Below are positions 1 through 5,390 of a stretch of 24,056 bases of DNA, piece by piece (within the stretch, counting starts at the first letter, position 1; every line of letters starts with the position of its first letter). Under the pieces are notes generated by a model. That model worked only from the letters and a program-made list of their open reading frames with translations, ran no database searches and was not told the DNA's origin. A program made the translations under genes and the position numbers. This DNA is from JAKAVK01 sp964419095 (GTDB taxonomy: Archaea > Micrarchaeota > Micrarchaeia > Micrarchaeales > CABMGC01). Location: NCBI GenBank assembly GCA_964419095.1, contig CAYQOG010000014.1, positions 1 through 24,056 on the forward strand, in the 5' to 3' direction.

Positions 1-106
1 TTATTCCGTTCTTGAGCACAGGAGCATATTTCAGCCTTGCAAATTCAGCTTTCATCTCAATAATCGGAATTCTTCTGATAAAGTTGGCATAGTATTCGAT
101 TTCCAT
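1..106 (-). CDS. Possible N-terminal part of an unidentified protein, cut by the left edge
   Basis: An open minus-strand frame starts at ATG 106-104 and stays open to the window edge, giving about 35 residues beginning MEIEYYANFIRRIPIIEMKA. The same frame has no stop upstream until 218-220, so it is open for about 72 codons and an upstream non-ATG start is possible. The peptide reads like a real protein but I do not recognise it. No clear Shine-Dalgarno sequence or TATA box supports the start. The region is AT-rich, where a frame this long can occur by chance. It could be part of the same insertion as the Fic gene or an unrelated neighbour. Confidence 0.3.
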   Translation of the reverse strand, partial: MEIEYYANFIRRIPIIEMKAEFARLKYAPVLKNGI

Positions 107-124
107 GGGATTAGGTATCTTCAA

Positions 125-134
125 GGAGGCACAG
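125..134. repeat. Candidate att half-site: 10-bp copy of the tRNA-Val 3' end
   Basis: GGAGGCACAG here is identical, in the same orientation, to 1244-1253, which is the 3' end of the tRNA-Val gene minus its discriminator base (acceptor strand plus the last bases of the T stem). The match stops on both sides. It lies on the side of the tRNA 3' end where an integrated element is expected. Ten bases is short for an attachment core, and no integrase gene lies between the copies. Confidence 0.4.
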
Positions 135-165
135 TTTCTTCCATTATTACTTCGGATTGTAGAAA

Positions 166-193
166 CAATATCAATTGATCTTAATTGATATTG
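166..193. repeat. Perfect 11-bp inverted repeat with 6-nt spacer
   Basis: The arm CAATATCAATT at 166-176 is exactly reverse-complemented by AATTGATATTG at 183-193, with spacer GATCTT. It sits upstream of the Fic gene. It is a candidate binding site for a dimeric regulator or recombinase, or a weak hairpin. It is AT-rich, so chance is not excluded. Confidence 0.5.
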
Positions 194-197
194 CCGT

Positions 198-274
198 ATG
201 GCTACAGAAACAGATAATTATATAAATGTAGCCATTATGTCCACAATATTTAAATATCTATATAATGTAGACAT
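198..274. promoter_or_regulatory. Candidate operator cluster upstream of fic
   Basis: ATGGCTACA (198-206) and TGTAGCCAT (227-235) form a perfect 9-bp inverted repeat with a 20-nt spacer. A third, one-mismatch copy TGTAGACAT (266-274) follows just before the start codon. The last two copies are both followed within two bases by TATGTC, so the unit is also a loose direct repeat. The copies bracket the TATA box at 249-257, a layout expected for an autoregulatory or repressor site. Function is inferred from position only. Confidence 0.4.
249..257 (+). promoter_or_regulatory. TATA box of the fic gene
   Basis: TTTAAATAT lies 21-29 bases before the ATG at 278. That is the spacing expected for an archaeal promoter producing a leaderless or nearly leaderless transcript. 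No Shine-Dalgarno sequence is visible before the start, which agrees with leaderless initiation. Confidence 0.6.
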
Positions 275-277
275 ATT

Positions 278-1186
278 ATGTCATTTATAGAAAAACAGAG
301 GCATGGGAAATATTCTTACTTCTACTTAGTCAAAAATATCAGGGTAAGTCCAACTAAGGTAAAGAAACTTAGAGTATGGCTAGGCAGAGAAGTTCCTAAA
401 CAAGACGAATTACAGAAGTATTTTGTAGAATTAGAAAAAAGAACATTGGAACAATATCAGGCTAACTGGTTGCCTAAAGAGCTCGTAGAAAAAGTCGATG
501 ACCTAAGCGCTTCTATAACCGTATTTCACAAAATACCTACAAATATACTGCCAAAGGATTTTCTAGTCAGATACACCTATAACACAAATGCAATAGAGGG
601 TAATCGCCTTACTCTTAGGCAGACAGCATTAGTGCTTAGCGATAGAATAGCTCCGGAGGGTACAAGAGCAGATGATGTTATAGAAGCCCTTAATGCAGTT
701 GATGCATGGAACTTTATCAAATCATACAAAAATAGACTGAATAAGAAATTCACCTGCAAGATACAATATGAAATAACTAAGAATACATCATGCAGAATAC
801 AGGGCAATTATAGAGATAGCGAGGTAAGGATATCCGGTTCGGAACATATTCCGCCAAAGGCAGGAGATGTTCCAAAGTTGCTTGAAAAACTATTTACAGA
901 ATTTTATTCAGAAAAGAAAACTTTACATCCAATAGAGCTTGCCGCATTGTTACACAATAAATTCGTAAATATACATCCATTTACAGATGGCAACGGGAGA
1001 ACGGCAAGACTTCTAATGAACTGGATATTGCTTAGAAATAAGTTTCCACCTGTCGTAATAGAGGTTTCCAATAAGGAGCGGTACTACAATGCCATAGAAG
1101 CAGCAGATAAAGGAGACCAAGAACCTTTTGCTATTTTCCTAGCCAATCAACTGCTTTCGCAATATACACTCCCTTTGCCAATTTAA
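278..1186 (+). CDS. fic: Fic-domain AMPylase-type protein
   Basis: This 302-residue protein is predicted to transfer a nucleotide moiety, usually AMP, to target proteins. The Fic core HPFTDGNGRTAR is at residues 233-244 and contains the catalytic His233, Asp237, the Gly-Asn-Gly loop and Arg241/Arg244. An auto-inhibitory-type motif, TNAIEG (T-x-x-x-E-G), lies at 103-108, N-terminal to the Fic core, as in self-inhibited Fic proteins. The first 75 residues are basic and of unclear function. No HTH and no neighbouring antitoxin gene are visible. The gene is clearly AT-richer than the surrounding housekeeping genes and lies next to a tRNA 3' end, suggesting horizontal gain. The ATG start is supported by the TATA box at -29 to -21. 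The target is unknown. Confidence 0.9.
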   Translation: MSFIEKQRHGKYSYFYLVKNIRVSPTKVKKLRVWLGREVPKQDELQKYFVELEKRTLEQYQANWLPKELVEKVDDLSASITVFHKIPTNILPKDFLVRYTYNTNAIEGNRLTLRQTALVLSDRIAPEGTRADDVIEALNAVDAWNFIKSYKNRLNKKFTCKIQYEITKNTSCRIQGNYRDSEVRISGSEHIPPKAGDVPKLLEKLFTEFYSEKKTLHPIELAALLHNKFVNIHPFTDGNGRTARLLMNWILLRNKFPPVVIEVSNKERYYNAIEAADKGDQEPFAIFLANQLLSQYTLPLPI

Positions 1187-1242
1187 GTATTATTAATCTT
1201 TAACCAAAGGAATCTGATTTTCTTGCTCTCGGAGAGACTCAT

Positions 1243-1313
1243 TGGAGGCACAGGGAATCGGACCCCGACCTTCACCGTGTAAGGGTGACGTCCTACCACT
1301 AGACGATGCCTCC
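1243..1313 (-). tRNA. tRNA-Val (anticodon UAC)
   Basis: A 71-nt cloverleaf reads on the minus strand. The acceptor strands GGAGGCA and TGCCTCC pair perfectly, followed by discriminator A. The D arm is GTCT-AGTGGTA-GGAC, the anticodon stem is TCACC/GGTGA around loop CTTACAC (anticodon TAC), and the T stem is CGGGG/CCCTG around loop TCCGATT. No CCA is encoded and no intron is seen. The 5' end is only 3 nt after the aminotransferase stop codon, so the two are probably co-transcribed and the tRNA is released by processing. Its 3' end is the possible integration target for the Fic patch. Confidence 0.95.
1244..1253. repeat. Candidate att half-site inside the tRNA-Val 3' end
   Basis: GGAGGCACAG is the second copy of the 10-bp direct repeat found at 125-134. 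The two copies bracket the Fic gene and about 1.1 kb of AT-richer DNA. Assignment as an attachment site rests on position and exact identity only. Confidence 0.4.
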
Positions 1314-1316
1314 GTT

Positions 1317-2546
1317 TTATCTTGAATGGCGCTTGCAGAACTTATCAATCTTATCTATCGCCGATTCTAATATCTCTTTTGGTGGAAGGGCGACCAACCT
1401 GATGTGGTTCTCTCCTCCGAATCCCGACCCCCTTGTAAGGAGGACTCCCTCTTCCTCAAGCAGGGAGTGGACGAAATCCCTGTCGCTCTTGACCGTGAGC
1501 CTATTCATGTTCAGCCTTGGGAATAGGTAGTATGCGCCTCGCGGGGGCACAAGATGCATGTACTCGCTCTGGTTTATCATCTTTGATGCAAACTCGGCGC
1601 GCTCCTCTATCGCTCCCACAAATTCGGTGACTTCCTTCTTGTGCTCGCTGAGGTTGTTTATTCCTTCGGCGACAGCATACTGTGCTGGAGTGCTGACGCA
1701 GAGCCTGATTGCGCAGTAGTCGAGTATTTTCCTCTTTATGACCATTGATACGGGATCGTGCTCCGGAACCGCGACGAATCCGATCCTGAAGCCCGTGGCA
1801 TCGAGATCCTTTGATGCGCCGTTGAATATTATGTGCGGGACTCCCTTTGCTATTTCCGAAATGCTGGTGAATTTCACTCCCTTGAATATTACCTCGTCGT
1901 ATATCTCGTCGCTTATGATGACCAGATCGTTGTTCTTCGCAATGTCGACGATCCTCTCCATCACCTTCCTCTCAAGGACCATGCCCGTGGGGTTGCTCGG
2001 ATTTGTCAGCGCGATGTACTTTGCCTTCTTTCCCTCCTTCTTCGCCGTTTTTATCTTCCGGTCAAGCTCGTCCGTGTCAAGATCCCAGTTCTTATCCTCC
2101 TCGTATTCCTGGAAGATCGGCATTCCGCCTGCCATCCTGAAGCCGCTGTGGCACACCGAGTAATAGGGCTTGAAGATCACAGCCATCTCTCCCGGATTTA
2201 TCAGCATTGAGTTGATGAATATCAGAGCCTCGCTGACACCGTGGGTTATGAAGGCGCTGTCTGAGGGATTGACATCGACGTTGTAGAGGCGCTTGTACCT
2301 CTTTGATATAGCTTCCCTGAGCTCGGGAATCCCTTCCGGGTCAACGTACCCAGTCTTTCCCTCCTTGAGCGCCTTGATGTAGGCGTCGACCATGTACTTG
2401 GGAGTAGGGAAGAACTTTGCAGGATCCCCTATATTTAGCTTTATTATCTTCTTTCCTGCCTTCTCCATGCTGTGGACCGTGGAGTTCTCCTCCTCTATGG
2501 CGTTCTCAGCGTACTTGCTGTACTTCGAGAGTATGTCTGTGTCCAA
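1317..2546 (-). CDS. Class I/II PLP aminotransferase (alanine/aspartate type)
   Basis: This is a PLP-dependent fold-type I aminotransferase of 409 residues, a full family length. The cofactor lysine is Lys246 in NGASKDLDATGFRIGF, with Arg254 of the SK-x6-GxR motif close by. NPSNPTG at 182-188 supplies the pyridine-binding Asn region, and SDEIYDE (212-218) carries the Asp and Tyr that contact PLP. A late Arg in HIRLVALPP is a likely substrate-carboxylate ligand. It most resembles archaeal alanine aminotransferases, but aspartate or another amino acid cannot be excluded. The start is TTG at 2546-2544, supported by AAGGTG at 2553-2558, six bases upstream. tRNA-Val follows directly. The gene diverges from the Nudix gene across a palindrome. 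Confidence 0.9.
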   Translation of the reverse strand: MDTDILSKYSKYAENAIEEENSTVHSMEKAGKKIIKLNIGDPAKFFPTPKYMVDAYIKALKEGKTGYVDPEGIPELREAISKRYKRLYNVDVNPSDSAFITHGVSEALIFINSMLINPGEMAVIFKPYYSVCHSGFRMAGGMPIFQEYEEDKNWDLDTDELDRKIKTAKKEGKKAKYIALTNPSNPTGMVLERKVMERIVDIAKNNDLVIISDEIYDEVIFKGVKFTSISEIAKGVPHIIFNGASKDLDATGFRIGFVAVPEHDPVSMVIKRKILDYCAIRLCVSTPAQYAVAEGINNLSEHKKEVTEFVGAIEERAEFASKMINQSEYMHLVPPRGAYYLFPRLNMNRLTVKSDRDFVHSLLEEEGVLLTRGSGFGGENHIRLVALPPKEILESAIDKIDKFCKRHSR

Positions 2547-2592
2547 ATCTTACACCTTTGGAGCCTGCTATGAATACTGGCTACAATAAGCA

Positions 2593-2609
2593 CTATACCA
2601 TTGGTATAG
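2593..2609. promoter_or_regulatory. 8-bp palindrome between divergent genes
   Basis: CTATACCA (2593-2600) and TGGTATAG (2602-2609) are exact reverse complements around one base. The palindrome sits in the 96-bp gap between the aminotransferase and Nudix genes and ends three bases before the Nudix TATA box, so a bound protein could control both promoters. The regulator is unknown. Confidence 0.4.
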
Positions 2610-2612
2610 GGT

Positions 2613-2620
2613 ATTTATAT
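2613..2620 (+). promoter_or_regulatory. TATA box of the Nudix gene
   Basis: ATTTATAT lies 23-30 bases before the ATG at 2643, the expected distance for a short-leader archaeal transcript. The only Shine-Dalgarno-like bases, AGGT at 2637-2640, are too close to the start to be convincing. Confidence 0.5.
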
Positions 2621-2642
2621 TTCATAACCCCAAAACAGGTTC

Positions 2643-3056
2643 ATGGAGCGTTTTGCCGTTGCTATAAAGGCTTTTGTGGTTAGCAAGGGCAAGGTACTCC
2701 TTCTGAAGAGGAATCCTGGCAATGTCCACAAGCCAAACGAGTGGGATATCCCCGGCGGGAGATTGAATCCGGGCGAGGATCCTTACAAGGGCCTTGCAAG
2801 GGAAACCCACGAGGAGACAGGCCTCAGCATCTATGTATTGACTCCTATAGGCGTGGAGCATTTCGCGCGTGATGACGGGCAGATGATAACGATGATTATC
2901 TTCCTATGCGAGCCAAAAGGAACCTCGGTAAGCCTCTCTGATGAGCATGTCGAGTATAAATGGGTTAAATTGAGGGACGTGCCCAAGACGGCCGAATGGC
3001 TTACGCCATGCGTGGAAAGCCTGATGACTTACTATAAGCAGTCACTTATCAGATAA
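2643..3056 (+). CDS. Nudix (MutT-type) hydrolase
   Basis: This 137-residue protein hydrolyses a nucleoside diphosphate linked to some other moiety. A complete Nudix box spans Gly39 to Leu61: G-x5-E45-x7-R53-E54-x2-E57-E58-x-G60-L61, with the metal-binding glutamates present. Length is typical of single-domain MutT/ADP-ribose pyrophosphatase-like proteins. The substrate cannot be read from sequence; an oxidised dNTP, ADP-ribose or a related compound is possible. It diverges from the aminotransferase. Its last 15 bases overlap the end of the convergent dph6-like gene, showing how compact the region is. Confidence 0.9.
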   Translation: MERFAVAIKAFVVSKGKVLLLKRNPGNVHKPNEWDIPGGRLNPGEDPYKGLARETHEETGLSIYVLTPIGVEHFARDDGQMITMIIFLCEPKGTSVSLSDEHVEYKWVKLRDVPKTAEWLTPCVESLMTYYKQSLIR

Positions 3057-3710
3057 TCTGGCGTCCTCTATGAAGTATGCACCTGTTGTTCCATTCCACT
3101 CCTTCCTTGCCTTGATTATCTCTATCTTCTTCTTGAAGAGAGGCGCATCCAGTACGAAGCTCTCTGCTTCTCCGCCCTCGAATAGCATGTTTATGCCGTG
3201 TTTCTTGTTGGCCTCCTGCAGTCTTGCAATTATCTCTTTGTCGATTCTCCTTCCCAGGAATGATTCATCAAGCCCTTCTGCGCTTACAGATGTTATTATT
3301 GCGTTGAAATCCTTGTCAAGCGTATTCAGTTCTTCCATAGGATCTATGTGCCAGAGTGGTGCAAGATGCTCTATTCCCAGCTTCTTCGCAATGTTGTTGA
3401 TCCTGTCTCCCTGATATTTGCTGTACGTTGCACCTGTCACCAGGACTTTGACATCGTTGTCGGTAAATGCCTTTTCCAGATCAGCAAGCTCCTCTTCTTT
3501 CTTTCCTTCCGTCTCTACGAATACCTGCCCTATTCCCAGAGCCTCTGCCTGAAGCTTTGTGTGCCTTACATTCGGATAATGGAACATGTAGCTGGACTTG
3601 TTCTTGCTCAGCATCGTTATTAGAAGGTCTATTTTGACTCCAGTAGCCACGACCTTGTGTAATGCCAGGGTTGAGTCTTTTCCGCCACTGTACAAGCAGG
3701 CATTGTGCAT
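3042..3710 (-). CDS. dph6: Dph6-type diphthine-ammonia ligase / ATP pyrophosphatase
   Basis: This protein is predicted to adenylate diphthine on elongation factor 2 and amidate it with ammonia, the last step of diphthamide synthesis. The PP-loop signature SGGKDS lies about eight residues from the N terminus (LYSGGKDSTLAL). Family blocks follow: VTGATYSKYQGDR, then LAPLWHIDPMEEL, then FEGGEAESFVLDAPLFKKKI. I place the start at ATG 3710 (222 residues). The frame also allows TTG 3731, but that start overlaps the upstream gene, and family members begin only a few residues before SGGKDS. It is probably co-transcribed with the gene ending at 3718. A paralogous PP-loop role outside diphthamide synthesis is possible. 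Confidence 0.82.
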   Translation of the reverse strand: MHNACLYSGGKDSTLALHKVVATGVKIDLLITMLSKNKSSYMFHYPNVRHTKLQAEALGIGQVFVETEGKKEEELADLEKAFTDNDVKVLVTGATYSKYQGDRINNIAKKLGIEHLAPLWHIDPMEELNTLDKDFNAIITSVSAEGLDESFLGRRIDKEIIARLQEANKKHGINMLFEGGEAESFVLDAPLFKKKIEIIKARKEWNGTTGAYFIEDARLSDK

Positions 3711-3717
3711 AATACCA

Positions 3718-4098
3718 CTAAAATTCGTCAAACGACCAGGTAAGCTGGTATTCAGGTATGCCTTCCCTCATTCCATACTCCTTGGCTTTCTCGTACTCTT
3801 CCTGATTCTTCCTGTTGACCTTGAATATCCTATTTGCGAATATTATGTAGTGCAGCTTGTCGTTCCTGAAGTCCACGTACCAGCAATGATGCACGGTATC
3901 CAGCGCCCTGCTTATCTCATCCGCTATATCGTCTGCCGTTCTTTCCGGGATCTCGACCTTGTCAAGGGTCCATACCTTTAGCCATGGCGTCTTGTGCCTC
4001 TCTGTAACTTTCTCAGTCCTTATTCCGAGTATCTTGACCTGCTTCAGGACATTCCTGTCGAATAAGCTCTCTTCTATGATTGTGCCTTTGTAGTCCAT
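3718..4098 (-). CDS. Conserved small protein of unknown function
   Basis: This is a 126-residue soluble protein with no signal peptide or membrane segment. It opens MDYKGTIIEESLFDRNVLKQ, has a central TPWLKVWTL stretch and an HHCWYVDFRNDKLHYIIF block, and ends with acidic/aromatic SFDEF. The pattern reads like a conserved prokaryotic family I have seen only as hypothetical, with no known activity. ATG at 4098 starts 37 bases after the stop of the DUF2283 gene. The stop lies 7 bases before the dph6-like ATG, so all four minus-strand genes may be read together. Whether it belongs functionally to the toxin-antitoxin-like pair or to Dph6 cannot be told. Confidence 0.75.
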   Translation of the reverse strand: MDYKGTIIEESLFDRNVLKQVKILGIRTEKVTERHKTPWLKVWTLDKVEIPERTADDIADEISRALDTVHHCWYVDFRNDKLHYIIFANRIFKVNRKNQEEYEKAKEYGMREGIPEYQLTWSFDEF

Positions 4099-4135
4099 GA
4101 AAATGCGCCGCTATAAACAGACCTTACAGACAGAT

Positions 4136-4387
4136 TTATCCATATATCAGCTTGCCGGCATGAAGTATAGTGAGTCCCACTATCTTTTTGCCTCTTTTCC
4201 TAACTATTACTCCGTTATCGAGGAGTTCGCTGTCAGTTGCACGCTGTGGTTTCTCAAAGGATATGTATGCCACATCTGCTTCTTTATCGTAATCTATCCA
4301 TGCTTTGCTGGACAGTTTGAGCAATTCGATTAGGGGTTTCTCTACCTTGCTTACGAACTTCCTTTCAACAGTCATTTGCTTTTCCAT
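4136..4387 (-). CDS. DUF2283-family protein, putative antitoxin
   Basis: This is an 83-residue protein matching the DUF2283 pattern: YDKEADVAYISFEKPQ, then SELLDNGVIVRKRGKKIVGLTIL. The family is small, of unknown biochemical function, and is often found next to small nuclease-like genes. The reading frame starts at ATG 4387. A second in-frame ATG at 4375 overlaps the toxin stop codon as ATGA, a classic coupling arrangement, and either could be the start. The order is nuclease first, then this gene, under one promoter. I infer an antitoxin role from gene order, overlap and the operator-like palindromes. No direct evidence of toxin binding is visible. Confidence 0.75.
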   Translation of the reverse strand: MEKQMTVERKFVSKVEKPLIELLKLSSKAWIDYDKEADVAYISFEKPQRATDSELLDNGVIVRKRGKKIVGLTILHAGKLIYG

Positions 4388-4680
4388 AGTATACCCCTCT
4401 TCGTCAGTTTCCTTGCATTCTTAGTTAAATATGCGGTTATTACAAAACCATCTACAATACTATTTTCTCTATAAACTACTATTAAATACTTATTGCCGTG
4501 CTTCTTGCACGATATCAATTCATTCGTTATTCCCTTAACTATGAAATCGGGATTTTCAATGCAGTTAAGTACTGCGTATGCACAGTCTTTAAGCTCATCG
4601 TGTGATTCGGTTATATGCAGCCACCTCTCCTCGGTAAGCCTTATTTTTACTTTGGCCCTAGAGGCGGCAAGACCAATCAT
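4372..4680 (-). CDS. PBECR/DUF4258-like small nuclease, putative toxin
   Basis: This 102-residue basic protein resembles the phage Barnase-EndoU-ColicinE5/RelE-like (PBECR) group of small ribonuclease domains. The pattern is IRLTEERWLHITESHDEL near the N terminus (candidate catalytic His in WLHI and ESHDEL), then NPDFIVKG, a KYLIVVYRE strand, and DGFVITAYLT near the C terminus. Such domains are usually annotated PBECR or DUF4258 and commonly sit beside DUF2283 genes. It overlaps the DUF2283 frame by 16 bases (3 if the second ATG is used). ATG 4680 is leaderless relative to the TATA box at 4703-4710. Toxicity is inferred. A domesticated RNase is the alternative. Confidence 0.7.
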   Translation of the reverse strand: MIGLAASRAKVKIRLTEERWLHITESHDELKDCAYAVLNCIENPDFIVKGITNELISCKKHGNKYLIVVYRENSIVDGFVITAYLTKNARKLTKRGILWKSK

Positions 4681-4694
4681 ACTATCGGATACCT

Positions 4695-4716
4695 TATATC
4701 TAGATATAAATTTATA
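4695..4716. promoter_or_regulatory. Overlapping palindromes and TATA box of the toxin-antitoxin-like module
   Basis: TATATCTAGATATA (4695-4708) is a perfect 14-bp palindrome, and TATAAATTTATA (4705-4716) is a perfect 12-bp palindrome sharing four bases with it. The minus-strand TATA element TTTATATC (4710-4703) lies inside them, centred about 27 bases before the ATG at 4680. An operator over the TATA box fits autoregulation by a toxin-antitoxin complex. AT-rich palindromes also arise by chance. Confidence 0.5.
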
Positions 4717-4763
4717 TATCTACATAAAAGGTAACAATGACTACCCAGACATTATAAAGAGGG

Positions 4764-5390
4764 TTATCTACGTTCATTCTTGGCGAGCTTCTTCTTTACG
4801 TGCTTGAGTGCAGAGAAGGTATCTCTGTCTATCTCTTCAAGCCTCATTCTGATGTATCTTTGCTGTGCTAGCATGCCAGGAATGACCTTGTAGTCCAATG
4901 CGTTGACCCTTCTCTTTGTCTTATCTATTTCTAGGACAAGCCTCCTGAGTCCCTGCTCTCTCTGCGCAACATCTATTATCGAGTTCGTTGCCCTTGTGAA
5001 CGTGTCGTTTATGTCGTCAACTGCAAGGCTGGTTGAAAAGAGCAGAGTCGGATCCATGGTCGCTCCTGGAGACCTCTCTATCTGAGGGATCTTGACTCCC
5101 ATGATGTTCTTTACGCGCATTCTCACAGGTGAAGTCTCCTTCATGTGCAGCGCAACGTCCTCCAACTCGAAGTTTCCAACGTACGTGGACGCTGTCTCCA
5201 CCATCTTGTAAGATTCCTGCACCAATTCGTTGAGCTTTGACCTGCTCTCGCTTGACTGCTTGAGCATATTGAGGAATTCCAAGACTAGGACCTCCCTCTT
5301 CCTCTTGAGTATGCCGTATCCCTTCCTTGCGGTGGCTACCCTCCTCTTGAGGTTGATCAGGTTTATTCTAGTCGGATTCAGCCTTGCCAT
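4764..5390 (-). CDS. atpD: A-type ATP synthase subunit D
   Basis: This 208-residue protein is the central-stalk subunit that links the rotor ring to the A3B3 head. It opens MARLNPTRINLINLKRRVATARKGYGILKRKREVL, the diagnostic start of the D family, followed by long coiled-coil helices and a second coiled coil near the C terminus (IDKTKRRVNALDYKVIPGM). Length is normal. The ATG shares its A with the TAA stop of atpB (TAATG), so translation is probably coupled. It is the last gene of the operon; no tenth subunit gene follows. Confidence 0.95.
   Translation of the reverse strand: MARLNPTRINLINLKRRVATARKGYGILKRKREVLVLEFLNMLKQSSESRSKLNELVQESYKMVETASTYVGNFELEDVALHMKETSPVRMRVKNIMGVKIPQIERSPGATMDPTLLFSTSLAVDDINDTFTRATNSIIDVAQREQGLRRLVLEIDKTKRRVNALDYKVIPGMLAQQRYIRMRLEEIDRDTFSALKHVKKKLAKNERR

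Noticed and set aside
1226..1236. CTCTC-G-GAGAG quasi-palindrome downstream of tRNA-Val as a terminator
   Set aside because: It has no usable loop and no following T-run, so no terminator could be supported.
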